The translations under genes and the position numbers were made by a program. Shown here piece after piece: positions 24,633 to 32,739 of a DNA stretch of 64,000 bases (position 1 is its first letter; each line of letters begins with the position of its first letter). The stretch comes from Candidatus Krumholzibacteriia bacterium (GTDB lineage: Bacteria > Krumholzibacteriota > Krumholzibacteriia > Krumholzibacteriales > Krumholzibacteriaceae). Below the pieces are notes generated by a model. The model did not search any database. It was not told the origin of the DNA and saw nothing but the letters and a program-made list of their open reading frames with translations. The stretch is from NCBI GenBank assembly GCA_023131975.1, contig JAGLYV010000016.1:20842-84841 (forward strand). The letters run 5' to 3'.

Positions 24633-27152
24633 CTATCTCAACAAGACCATTTTCCTTGTCTGGATCTGATCTCCAGCACACATCCTGCAGAAATAGACAC
24701 CGGAAGCAGACATACTACCGGTCATATCCCTTCCGTCCCATACAATTTCCCGTCGTCCAGCCTCAAAGACTCTATCTGCCAGATCCCTCACCAGCTGTCC
24801 GTTGACATTAAACACCGATATCTTAACATTCGATTTGAATGGAACGTCGAATCTTATTGTAGTTAAAGGATTAAACGGATTGGGCACATTCTGGCGAAGC
24901 ATGAATCCAGCAATATCAGGAATTGTCGATGTCACGGAACTCGTGGTAAAATCTTCCGATTCATCGTACATGGCCAACCCCGCAAGGTCCCTCGCTATTA
25001 CCATTATTCTCGAAGCAGTCGAGGCACTGTCAGGCACTGTCCATTCGAATGATCCATCATTCGGTTCCCCCAGGGCCACAGTATCCGGATAAGTGACGCC
25101 AGCGTCGAAAGAACGGATGATATCGATCGATGTCACTCCGACATTATCAGAAGCCGTCCAGCTTATCGCACAAAGATCATCAGCTTCGAGTTCTTCCCCA
25201 CCGATCGGATAAGCCAAAACCACAGACGGTTGTTCCAGGTCGGGCCAGGTGTCGATGAGCCACTCGAGAGATCTGGCCATCAGCGTGTCTCTCGTCGAAC
25301 TTGTATTGACAGCTTCCAGACCGAAGGCGAAATAGACCATCTTGTGTATGCCCGCGTATCTGAGTCCCGCTTCGGTTCCGGCAGAGTACTCGAGGATAGC
25401 CGAGGCGCCCGTTCGCGGTTCTATCTCACTTGGCCAATCCTGATTGCCACTTCCGTCACCCTCGCCGATCCCAAATGACAGACCATCACCGATCGGATCA
25501 CCCGATATTCCTGTCAAAGTCCTGAACCCGGAATCATCCTCTATATAATCGGCGTGCATGTAGGCGTTGTAGAAATCGATCTCGCTGGCATAACCTTCAT
25601 GGTTCAACTGCCAACCGACATCCTGTCCTGACATCAACATCCTGCCACCAAGCTCCAGATAACTGGAGATCGTACTCCTGTTTTCGGCCTCGATATCCCC
25701 TGAAATACCAGTCATCCATACTACAGCCGAATATCTGTTCAGAAGCGAGACAGAGGGATAACCGAGATCATCCTCACTCCACTTATCAAACAGGTACCCG
25801 TTATTCAACAGAGCTGTACTGAAATAATCATCGTAATGGGATCCTGCATCATCATCGACAAGCAAAATCGGGATATCCCCGATCATGACCCCAAAAGTAT
25901 CAGAGCCGGTGTAACTTCCTCCATCGGCAGATACATCGATCTGAAATTCTACTATTGTACCGGGGGCCGCGAATTCACTGATAGCGAACTGAAAATCTGT
26001 AATCCCCGCATACTGATCGCCGGGCTGGAAATCGGGATAAACAGCCGTGGGTTGCAGGATGTCCACAAGGCCATCCTGACTCTGCAAGGTTGCCGAGACT
26101 CCAGTCCTGGAAGAAGAAACCGGTTCGCAGAACAGAGTCACTTCCAGAAAAACAGTCTCACCAGGATCGGGCCTGCCATCCCCATCTCCCGATACGTCAT
26201 CTATCTCCATCCCATGATACGCCAGCCTGTCACCGGAGTTATACGCGATTCTCTGGGTCGCGTATCCGACCCTGCACGATCCGTACTTGATCCAGAAATA
26301 ACCGTCCAGTCCCCAGCCGGTCCCCCAGCTGTTTTTTATCAGCCAGGCGCCTTCTCCCCCGCACATCATATCGTCCCATCCGACTATCACCACAGCATGG
26401 TTTATCTGCTCTTCGTCCGCATGTTCATAACAGCCACCTATATAATCACTGAAATCATCGTATACCGTGAAAGTAGTCGCTACAGGAGAAATCATGACCG
26501 CCTGCTTGATAGATTCTACATCATTCGGTATATCGTACCATTCTCCCGCGGATGCCACCTTGGTACAAAGATCATCCGTACAGGGCACATCGTCATCCGC
26601 CTGGTACGGCATGCAGGTCTCCAGAACAGCCCCGTACTGGTTGATGTATTCCCATGCCCATGAATACCATCCTCCACTACAGCCGACCCCCTGTGTTCTG
26701 CATGAAAGTACCTGCTGCTCCGAGAGATCGTACTCGATCCCCTCGTTCTGCAGGATGACGGCCTCAAGAGCTCCAAAAGCAGCGAAGTCCCAACAACTGC
26801 CACACCCTCCCTGATTTTTTACTGAAGACACCATCCCGTAATCACGCCAGTCCCAGGTCGATGGCGAAACACCAAGAAACGGTCTGCCATCAACTGAAAC
26901 AGGTCGGGAATCTATTTTTCTTTTGAGCTCTGCCGGCACTTTCGCCTTGCACATTGAAAGGAATTCCTCCGAGGAAAGTTCCGAGAGAGAAGTCTTTCCC
27001 GCTATCCATCCATACCCGTTCTGATCTATTCGCCGCTGGACCTCCTCAATAGAGACCGTTCGATCGGCACGAGCATCTGAAAACAGAGCTGAAAATAAAA
27101 ATATCGCCGCCAGAAAAACGACGACTGTTGTCAGAATTGATTTTCTCGTCAT
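24633..27152 (-). CDS. Secreted papain-family cysteine protease with C-terminal FlgD/type IX-like sorting domain
   Basis: 839 residues. Signal peptide (residues 1-30), a short pro-region (~31-95), then a C1A peptidase domain (~96-310). The catalytic set is intact: Gln114 and Cys120 in NQGGCGSCW, His252 in NHAVVIVGW, Asn274 in IKNSWGTGWG. The middle (~315-640) has beta-sandwich-like segments and a region resembling a Rossmann-type/GATase-like unit (LLVDDDAGSHYDDYF). The final ~90 residues start with NVPNPFNPLTTIRFDV and include ISVFNVNGQLVRDL, WDGRD and GVYFCRM. This is the FlgD-Ig-like C-terminal domain found in secreted FCB proteins. AAAGGAG precedes the ATG. A strong promoter with an overlapping palindrome lies upstream. 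Confidence 0.93.
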   Translation of the reverse strand: MTRKSILTTVVVFLAAIFLFSALFSDARADRTVSIEEVQRRIDQNGYGWIAGKTSLSELSSEEFLSMCKAKVPAELKRKIDSRPVSVDGRPFLGVSPSTWDWRDYGMVSSVKNQGGCGSCWDFAAFGALEAVILQNEGIEYDLSEQQVLSCRTQGVGCSGGWYSWAWEYINQYGAVLETCMPYQADDDVPCTDDLCTKVASAGEWYDIPNDVESIKQAVMISPVATTFTVYDDFSDYIGGCYEHADEEQINHAVVIVGWDDMMCGGEGAWLIKNSWGTGWGLDGYFWIKYGSCRVGYATQRIAYNSGDRLAYHGMEIDDVSGDGDGRPDPGETVFLEVTLFCEPVSSSRTGVSATLQSQDGLVDILQPTAVYPDFQPGDQYAGITDFQFAISEFAAPGTIVEFQIDVSADGGSYTGSDTFGVMIGDIPILLVDDDAGSHYDDYFSTALLNNGYLFDKWSEDDLGYPSVSLLNRYSAVVWMTGISGDIEAENRSTISSYLELGGRMLMSGQDVGWQLNHEGYASEIDFYNAYMHADYIEDDSGFRTLTGISGDPIGDGLSFGIGEGDGSGNQDWPSEIEPRTGASAILEYSAGTEAGLRYAGIHKMVYFAFGLEAVNTSSTRDTLMARSLEWLIDTWPDLEQPSVVLAYPIGGEELEADDLCAISWTASDNVGVTSIDIIRSFDAGVTYPDTVALGEPNDGSFEWTVPDSASTASRIMVIARDLAGLAMYDESEDFTTSSVTSTIPDIAGFMLRQNVPNPFNPLTTIRFDVPFKSNVKISVFNVNGQLVRDLADRVFEAGRREIVWDGRDMTGSMSASGVYFCRMCAGDQIQTRKMVLLR

Positions 27153-27165
27153 CGTGACACTCCTT

Positions 27166-27192
27166 TATTACAACGTCTTACTTGTTGTAATA
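27166..27192. promoter_or_regulatory. Operator-like inverted repeat on the protease promoter
   Basis: TATTACAAC-N9-GTTGTAATA, 9-bp perfect arms with a 9-bp spacer. One arm overlaps the -10 hexamer and the other lies just before the Shine-Dalgarno sequence. That geometry suits a dimeric repressor that blocks initiation. The regulator is unknown. Confidence 0.6.
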
Positions 27193-27218
27193 TAGCACGT
27201 TACGGGCTACTACGTCAA
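27189..27218 (-). promoter_or_regulatory. Sigma-70 promoter for the cysteine protease gene
   Basis: Minus strand: TTGACG-N18-TATATT (N17 if the -10 is read as CTATAT). Predicted start near 27182, about 30 nt before the ATG. The -10 is covered by the inverted repeat at 27166-27192. Confidence 0.65.
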
Positions 27219-27263
27219 GGAAGTATGTGGCTGAACGGCAGGCAGATGAATCGATTTTGCAGT

Positions 27264-27491
27264 TCAGTGGTTCGTATTTCCGGTCTTTTCCAGTATCCAT
27301 GAGCTGATATAGTCGAGTACTTCAGGAGAGAACGTCTCGGCTATGGAGGCATATTCAGAAGGTGATCCGCTGTCACAATGCTGGAAAAGATGATTGAGTC
27401 CCGGAAACACTTCCAGTTGGAAGTCGGGATTACCGCCGGCTTCGAGAGCTTTCCTGACCGCACTGACATTCTTTCCCTGTATCTTATCCAA
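27264..27491 (-). pseudogene. C-terminal remnant of an alpha/beta hydrolase
   Basis: 75 codons from a TTG at 27491. The sequence (VSAVRKALEAGG, ELPGLNHLFQ-like LEVFPGLNHLFQHC, GSPSEYASIAETFSPEVLDYISSWI) matches only the last quarter of dienelactone/acyl-peptide hydrolase-like enzymes, including the catalytic His region (GLNHLFQ). The nucleophile and N-terminal core are missing. In-frame stops lie a few codons upstream and no continuation is visible in other frames before the phosphatase gene. GGAGG happens to sit 5 nt before the TTG, so a short peptide might still be made. Best read as a decayed gene fragment between the phosphatase and protease genes. Confidence 0.75.
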
Positions 27492-27547
27492 TTCTACCTC
27501 CGCGGATCAGGATCACAACTACACCTTATACACAGAAAGTGTCACAT

Positions 27548-28696
27548 TCATTCATGCTCACCATGATCCGACCGGACAAGGCCGATCAGCAGTTTTCCAA
27601 TCCTGGTATTTTCGTAAATTCCTGAAAATTTTTCCGCTGAAGGACCATCAGCTAAAAGAGGGACCATCGAAGCAGTATGATGTCCAGTAGTCCATCCCCA
27701 CTCGGTAACGCTGCTGTCCGCGACACTCCCATCATGCACGGCAAACCCTCCGGTCTCATGGTCGGACGTTACTATTACAAGCGTTTCTCCATCAGCCATG
27801 GAAAAATCCAGCGCGACTCCGACTGCGTCATCGAAATCCTTCATCTCAAGCATCATACCGTGAAAATCATGATCGTGTGCTTCCCAGTCTATCTGAGAAC
27901 CTTCGACCATCAAAAAAAATCTTTTTCCGTCGGATGAAAGAATTTTTATAGCTTTCTTCGTCATCTCGGAAAGTGATATCTCCCGTCCGGGGAGACACTC
28001 GGGGTGTTTCAGAGAAATGAAGGCCGCTGCCGACCCGGAATCCGGCAATTGCAGAAGTTCCTCAGGGGACATGACCACGTTCATTCTCGCCAACAGAATA
28101 CTCAATGGATCGCATCCATCGGTTCTTTTGCTGGCTGGATCGCTGGATGGAAGAAACCAGGCCAGGCCACCCCCAAAAATCAGGTCCACTCCACTTTCTG
28201 CCATCTGCAATGCGATGTCGCAGCACATACTCCTTGAACTGACATGTGATACGAATACCGCCGGAGTAGCATGTGTGATGGCGCAGGTAACGACGAGTCC
28301 TGTCGACCATCCCTCCATCTCGGCATACTCCAGGACCGTCTTCAGAGGATTACCATCACAATCCACCGAAATAGCGCCGTTGTAAGTCTTCTCTCCCGTA
28401 GCTATAGCCGTACCAGAGGCCGCCGAATCAGTGACATAGCATCCTAACGGAATAGTCGACTGCAGACCGACTACTTTCATCCTCTCCATCTTCAATGAAC
28501 CCAGGATGGTCCTCGCTGCTGTGATGTGGGGAATACCCATACCATCTCCGATGAACAGTATTATGTTGTCTGGCAACTTCCGTTCCCCGGATAGCGTTTC
28601 CCCAGGCAACAAAATAACCGGGACCAGCAGCAACACAACGACTATCATAAAGCTCGCCTTCAAAGATCTGGTTGATTCCTGCATAAACCCTCTCAT
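27548..28696 (-). CDS. Alkaline phosphatase
   Basis: About 382 residues, PhoA superfamily. Signal/anchor (SFMIVVVLLLVPVILLPG), then NIILFIGDGMG with a metal-binding Asp. The catalytic serine is in VTDSAASGTAIATG (E. coli Asp101-Ser102-Ala-Ala-Ser equivalent). Further metal ligands occur in GSQIDWEAHDHD, TSDHETGGF and TTGHHTASMVP. It releases phosphate from monoesters in the periplasm or outside. At ~382 residues it is shorter than E. coli PhoA (~450). An ATG at 28705 abuts the Shine-Dalgarno sequence; the ATG at 28696 lies ~9 nt from GAGGAG and is preferred. It follows the NTF2-like gene with a 4-13 bp gap and may be the end of the purD operon. Confidence 0.93.
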   Translation of the reverse strand: MRGFMQESTRSLKASFMIVVVLLLVPVILLPGETLSGERKLPDNIILFIGDGMGIPHITAARTILGSLKMERMKVVGLQSTIPLGCYVTDSAASGTAIATGEKTYNGAISVDCDGNPLKTVLEYAEMEGWSTGLVVTCAITHATPAVFVSHVSSRSMCCDIALQMAESGVDLIFGGGLAWFLPSSDPASKRTDGCDPLSILLARMNVVMSPEELLQLPDSGSAAAFISLKHPECLPGREISLSEMTKKAIKILSSDGKRFFLMVEGSQIDWEAHDHDFHGMMLEMKDFDDAVGVALDFSMADGETLVIVTSDHETGGFAVHDGSVADSSVTEWGWTTGHHTASMVPLLADGPSAEKFSGIYENTRIGKLLIGLVRSDHGEHE

Positions 28697-28709
28697 CTGA
28701 TTCATCTCC

Positions 28710-29138
28710 TCATGAAGAATGATCGTGGACTATCTTCCATCCGCCAATCTTCCTTCTGATCATAAGGGTAAATAACCCCTCCCTGTCACCGTCTTCTAGG
28801 GCGACATGCCAGTTCCCGCGGACAAAAGCGGAATCACCTGATAACAACTCTACACGCAGGCCGGAGAACTTCAACTCCCCCCTCTGATCGTCGAAATACT
28901 TATCATCATACATCGATCTTACGGTACTCCAGCCCATCAGCATCTTTTTGCCGGAGTGAAAACTTAATGAATCACTTTTCCAATATCCGCTCATATACCC
29001 AGCGATGTTTCCGCTGTTCCAGCTCTTTACCTGATAGTCGAGCATCTCCAGTATCTCAGAGACCGCATCCTGTCCGGTGACGGCCCCCGGAGCAGAGACA
29101 AAAAGAAACAACACAGACACAAGAATTATGATCTTCAA
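28710..29138 (-). CDS. Exported NTF2-like (SnoaL/DUF4440 type) protein
   Basis: 142 residues. Signal peptide (IIILVSVLFLFVSAPGAVTGQ), then a single NTF2-like domain: helix EILEMLDYQVKSWNSGNIAGYMSGYW, a strand-rich core (GWSTVRSMYDD, ELKFSGLRVELLSGDSAFVRGNWHV, GLFTLMIRRKIGGWKIVHDHSS). This matches the DUF4440/SnoaL-like pattern seen in small exported proteins of unknown ligand. Start codon TTG, with GGAGG 9 nt before it; the TTG overlaps the tsaC stop. Sits between tsaC and the phosphatase, which gives no clear role. Confidence 0.75.
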   Translation of the reverse strand: MKIIILVSVLFLFVSAPGAVTGQDAVSEILEMLDYQVKSWNSGNIAGYMSGYWKSDSLSFHSGKKMLMGWSTVRSMYDDKYFDDQRGELKFSGLRVELLSGDSAFVRGNWHVALEDGDREGLFTLMIRRKIGGWKIVHDHSS

Positions 29139-29752
29139 TTTTTTCTACCTCCCTCTTCACTATAGGGAAAGGCCCCTGAACGGACGAGCCTGGCTTTGTC
29201 CCCACTGAAATCCACAATCGTCGAAGGTCCGGTCCGAGACCTGCCTCTCGCGGAAATATAAAACCCGAGTCCCGGAAAAGTCCGACGTATGTCAGCTATC
29301 CTCTTCATGGGAAGCATTCCACTCCTGTTTGCACTGGTGGAGACAAGGGGAGAACCGACAGCCGATATTATACTACGCAATTCATCGGCAGCAGGTATCC
29401 TGACCGCGACTATCATGTCAGGTCTGAGAACAGGTAGTATCTTATCAGACGCGGGAAGTAAGGCCGTCAATCTTGCCGGCCAGATGCGGCTCAACATCCT
29501 TCTCGAATCACCGGGCCAGTGCGAGACATATCTGTCGACCATCTCAACATTCGACATCAGAAGAATCAATCCAGCTTCTTTATTCCTGCCCTTGACCCTT
29601 ATGATCTTCTCCACAGCATCGATATTAAGGGCCTTGCAATGCAACCCGTAGATAGTGTCAGTAGGAAGTACACCCACTCCACCCGACTCGATCATCGATA
29701 CGATGTTTTCGATTTTCTTGAGTGTATAATACCCGCTCAGGTCTGTTTCCAT
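29135..29752 (-). CDS. tsaC: L-threonylcarbamoyladenylate synthase (TsaC/YrdC/Sua5)
   Basis: 205 residues, the short form without the Sua5 extension. It makes threonylcarbamoyl-AMP from Thr, bicarbonate and ATP for the t6A tRNA modification. Visible: GVLPTDTIYGLHCKAL, the KGR motif in RVKGRNKEAGLILLMSN, RLTALLPAS, AVRIPAADELRSII, PLVSTSANRSG and STIVDFSG. All core YrdC motifs are intact. Its start overlaps the purE end by 16 bp and its stop overlaps the next start, so it is translationally coupled on both sides. No clear Shine-Dalgarno sequence at its own ATG. Confidence 0.94.
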   Translation of the reverse strand: METDLSGYYTLKKIENIVSMIESGGVGVLPTDTIYGLHCKALNIDAVEKIIRVKGRNKEAGLILLMSNVEMVDRYVSHWPGDSRRMLSRIWPARLTALLPASDKILPVLRPDMIVAVRIPAADELRSIISAVGSPLVSTSANRSGMLPMKRIADIRRTFPGLGFYISARGRSRTGPSTIVDFSGDKARLVRSGAFPYSEEGGRKN

Positions 29753-30204
29753 GAATCGCGCAGTCTTCCTATAGCCTGCTTTATGGATTCGTCATTTATC
29801 GCCAGGATCTCCGCCGCGAGGACTGCGGCATTCTTTGCTCCCGCCCTGCCGACTGCTACCGTTGCGACAGGTATTCCCGGAGGCATCTGGACTATAGAGA
29901 GGAGTGCGTCCATTCCGTCCGGCAGGCCACTGGGAATAGGGACGCCGATTACAGGAAGCGAAGTAACAGAAGCGACAAATCCCGGCAAAGCCGCAGCCAT
30001 ACCGGCTCCAGCGATGAAGACCCGTGCACCCCTGCTTTTTGCCTCCAGAATATAATCTCTTGTCGCGTCCGGCATCCTGTGCGCGGACGATACTTTCAGT
30101 TCACCTTTCACGCCGAGTTTTTCCAACTGCTGCATGCAGGCTTCCATGACCTCTCTGTCAGACTCACTTCCCATGAGAACAGCTACCTGCAATCCATCTT
30201 TCAA
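29737..30204 (-). CDS. purE: N5-carboxyaminoimidazole ribonucleotide mutase
   Basis: 155 residues. It rearranges N5-CAIR to CAIR in purine biosynthesis. Visible: VLMGSESDREVMEAC, SSAHRMPD with the catalytic His, GAGMAAALPGFVAS, and MPPGIPVATVAVGRAGAKNAAVLAAEIL. The last block is of the class I (mutase) type, which normally needs PurK; purK is not in the window. Start codon TTG at 30204 with AAGGAG 6 nt before it. A tandem 16-bp repeat covers this start region (see repeat). Follows purD by 42 bp. Confidence 0.94.
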   Translation of the reverse strand: MKDGLQVAVLMGSESDREVMEACMQQLEKLGVKGELKVSSAHRMPDATRDYILEAKSRGARVFIAGAGMAAALPGFVASVTSLPVIGVPIPSGLPDGMDALLSIVQMPPGIPVATVAVGRAGAKNAAVLAAEILAINDESIKQAIGRLRDSWKQT

Positions 30205-30226
30205 TTCGTACTCCTTTCAATTCGTA
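30198..30226. repeat. Direct repeat spanning the purE start region
   Basis: CTTTCAATTCGTA occurs at 30198-30210 and again at 30214-30226 (16-bp period). Both copies hold a TTG on the minus strand, and the Shine-Dalgarno sequence arises at the junction. Likely a replication slippage product that touched the translation start. Confidence 0.6.
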
Positions 30227-30246
30227 TAGTCACGCCGTTTATTCTG

Positions 30247-31515
30247 TCAGGACTCAAGACCTTTATGTCCGATATCCTTTCTATGGAAATGCCCCTCGAA
30301 TTCAATTGAATCGACTCCCCTGTACGCTTTATCCAGTGCTTCCCGGAGTGTCCGCGCAACAGCCGTTACGCCCAGGACCCTTCCCCCATTCGTTACCAGT
30401 TTATTGTCCTTGATAGCGGTCCCCGCGTGAAACACGATGGAACCCTGGTCATCCGCATCCTCCAGCCCGGATATTGCAAATCCCTTTTCATACGCCCCGG
30501 GGTATCCACCTGACGCCATCACTATACATACACAGGCATCTTCGCTGTTTTCAAAATCGACACTCTCGAGATTTTTGTTGGTAGCCTCATAGAGTATCTC
30601 AAACAGGTCTCCCTTGAAGAGCGGGAGTATTACCTGTGTCTCCGGATCACCGAATCTACAATTATACTCCAGGACTTTTGGCCCATCACTTGTGATGATG
30701 AGGCCGAAATAAATAACACCCGCGCCAGTCACCTCTTCAGCCTGGATACCGTTCAGTGTCGGCTCGATGATCTCGATCCTGATCTTCTCACTCAGATCAT
30801 GATCAAGTAATGGGACAGGCGCATAGGCGCCCATTCCCCCTGTATTGGGGCCCTCATCGTTCTCGAAAGCCCTCTTGTGATCCTGTGATGGGACAAAAAG
30901 CCGGTAATCCTTTCCATCGAAGATCGCCAGGATAGATAATTCTGGCCCATCGAGATATTCCTCGATCACAACCCGGGCTCCTGCCTCACCGAAAGCTTTT
31001 TCTTTCATCATACTATCAATAGCTTTCCTGGCCTCTTCCCGCGTCTCGCAAATGATTACACCCTTCCCTGCGGCAAGACCATCAGCTTTGACCACATATG
31101 GAGGCGAACCGATATCCAGCGCTTTCTGAGCCGAGGAATAATCGTCGAATGCGGCAAAATCTCCTGTCGGAATCTTGTATTTTCTCATAAATTCCTTCGC
31201 CCAGACCTTGCTTCCTTCCAGAAGTGCTCCACGCGAATCAAATCCGAATATCCTCAAGCCGTTCTCGTTGAAAAGATCTACGATCCCCGACACAAGAGGC
31301 GCTTCAGGCCCGATTACGGTGAGATCGATCTTTTTCTCGAGCGCAAAGGTGAGCAGGGCTTTTCTGTCTTCAGCGGCAATATCGACACATTCGGCCAGCT
31401 CGGCGATCCCGGCATTACCGGGAGCGGCGAATATCTTGTCGACTTTTTTAGATTGCGCGAGCTTCCATACAAGCGTATGCTCTCTTCCTCCCCCTCCGAC
31501 AATAAGGACTTTCAT
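30247..31515 (-). CDS. purD: Phosphoribosylamine-glycine ligase
   Basis: 422 residues, normal length. ATP-grasp enzyme that joins glycine to phosphoribosylamine, second step of purine synthesis. Visible: KVLIVGGGGREHTLVWKL, APGNAGIAELAE, GPEAPLVSGIVD, PPYVVKADGLAAGKGVIIC, SQDHKRAFENDEGPNTGGMGAYAP, LEYNCRFGDPETQVILP and KPYRGVDSIEF-like end. Start ATG with AAGGAG ~11 nt before. It heads the group purD-purE-tsaC-NTF2-like-phosphatase; a sigma-70 promoter is visible upstream. Confidence 0.96.
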   Translation of the reverse strand: MKVLIVGGGGREHTLVWKLAQSKKVDKIFAAPGNAGIAELAECVDIAAEDRKALLTFALEKKIDLTVIGPEAPLVSGIVDLFNENGLRIFGFDSRGALLEGSKVWAKEFMRKYKIPTGDFAAFDDYSSAQKALDIGSPPYVVKADGLAAGKGVIICETREEARKAIDSMMKEKAFGEAGARVVIEEYLDGPELSILAIFDGKDYRLFVPSQDHKRAFENDEGPNTGGMGAYAPVPLLDHDLSEKIRIEIIEPTLNGIQAEEVTGAGVIYFGLIITSDGPKVLEYNCRFGDPETQVILPLFKGDLFEILYEATNKNLESVDFENSEDACVCIVMASGGYPGAYEKGFAISGLEDADDQGSIVFHAGTAIKDNKLVTNGGRVLGVTAVARTLREALDKAYRGVDSIEFEGHFHRKDIGHKGLES

Positions 31516-31573
31516 CTCTCAGCATTCTCCTTATTCAAACAATAGACTATTGATTCACTGCCATCTGCAGGAC

Positions 31574-31602
31574 AAATTAACATAGACCGGTGTCTTCTGC
31601 AA
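31574..31602 (-). promoter_or_regulatory. Sigma-70 promoter for purD
   Basis: Minus strand: TTGCAG-N17-TAATTT. Predicted start near 31567, giving a leader of about 50 nt. No purine-riboswitch or PurR-like box was recognised in the leader. Confidence 0.45.
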
Positions 31603-31734
31603 AGTCATAATTCCTGTCTGTCGTATCCTCATATCGCATCAATACGAAAGAATCCACATTTAGCGCAAATACTGTGCGGGTCCTGTTATCAGGATTACAA
31701 CCTGTCATCCGACCATTGTAGTATAATATTGTCA

Positions 31735-31762
31735 TTGACCTGTGTCCCGGAACCGGTATTCT
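31735..31762 (+). promoter_or_regulatory. Candidate promoter for the DDAH-type gene
   Basis: Plus strand: TTGACC-N16-TATTCT, with predicted start near 31769 and ~31 nt leader holding GAGGAG 5 nt before the ATG. A TATAAT also occurs at 31722-31727 without a matching -35. Confidence 0.4.
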
Positions 31763-31799
31763 GGGAAATCGGCGAAACTTTTACAAGTGAGGAGACGCA

Positions 31800-32567
31800 A
31801 TGCCTCCCTCGTTCAGCAAGGCTATTACAAGACCCCCCTGTGAAGAATTCCGTAATGGATTGACCAGCGCCGAATGGGGACCTCCCGACCTGGAACTCGC
31901 TCTTACCCAGCATTTCGCCTACAAAAAAGCTCTTTTCGATCTGGACCTGGAAGTACACGATCTTGATCCAGATAGCGATCACCCCGATTCGACATTTGTC
32001 GAAGACACAGCGGTCGTGACCCCTGAAGTGGCGGTGATCATGCGTCCCGGTGCGGATTCAAGACTCCAGGAAGCAGAAAATATTTCTCCTGTTCTTGAAA
32101 GATTCAGACCTGTAGAACGAATCATTCCTGATGGACGTATAGATGGTGGCGACGTCCTTCAGGCAGATGACATCTTCTATATCGGCCTTTCTGACAGGAC
32201 CGATGTTGAAGGTGCATCACAATTATCGAGTATTCTCGAGACTCATGGATACCATTGCCATACCGTCAGAATCGAGGGTTGCCTTCATCTCAAATCGGCT
32301 GTCAATTATCTTGGTAATGATATTATGATAGTAGATGAAAGATACGGGAATCTTCCATTTCTGGATAAATACAGACTTGTCATCGTCCCCTGTGGAGAAT
32401 CCTACGCAGCAAACTCCCTTCTCGTAAACGGTATCGTTCTGGTCCCCACGGGCTTTCCAGAAACATCAGAAAACATCGAAAAGGCGGGACTCGACATCCT
32501 GATGCTCGAAATGTCTGAGTTCATGAAGATGGATGGCGGATTGAGCTGTCTGTCTCTTCGCTTCTGA
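31800..32567 (+). CDS. Dimethylarginine dimethylaminohydrolase-type amidinohydrolase
   Basis: 255 residues, the length of bacterial DDAH. The guanidine-modifying fold hydrolyses methylated arginines (or arginine-like compounds) to citrulline. Visible: N-terminal KAITRPP, FVEDTAVV with the acidic substrate ligand, GGDVLQADDIFYIGLSDRTD, catalytic His162 in GCLHLKS and nucleophile Cys250 in GGLSCLSLRF. His162 has the number of the Pseudomonas enzyme and Cys250 is one off. The C-terminal Cys is only five residues from the end, as in the family. Single gene. Whether the real substrate is dimethylarginine cannot be said. Confidence 0.9.
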   Translation: MPPSFSKAITRPPCEEFRNGLTSAEWGPPDLELALTQHFAYKKALFDLDLEVHDLDPDSDHPDSTFVEDTAVVTPEVAVIMRPGADSRLQEAENISPVLERFRPVERIIPDGRIDGGDVLQADDIFYIGLSDRTDVEGASQLSSILETHGYHCHTVRIEGCLHLKSAVNYLGNDIMIVDERYGNLPFLDKYRLVIVPCGESYAANSLLVNGIVLVPTGFPETSENIEKAGLDILMLEMSEFMKMDGGLSCLSLRF

Positions 32568-32739
32568 ATCTCCACTTTTGGACTGATGTTTAACGGACAC
32601 CTGTATAACATCGTGCCTCCAGACACAAACGTGTGCGGCCCGGAATAGTCCTATATCATTCTTTCAATTTGAAACCTTCCCCCTCTATTTCCGTACTCTA
32701 TCTGAGCCCTGACAGGTAGTTCGATGTAAGGAGAAGGAA

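Noticed and set aside
25836-26663. 275-codon plus-strand frame opposite the cysteine protease
   Set aside because: Antisense to the catalytic region of an intact papain-type protease; no domain or ribosome site.
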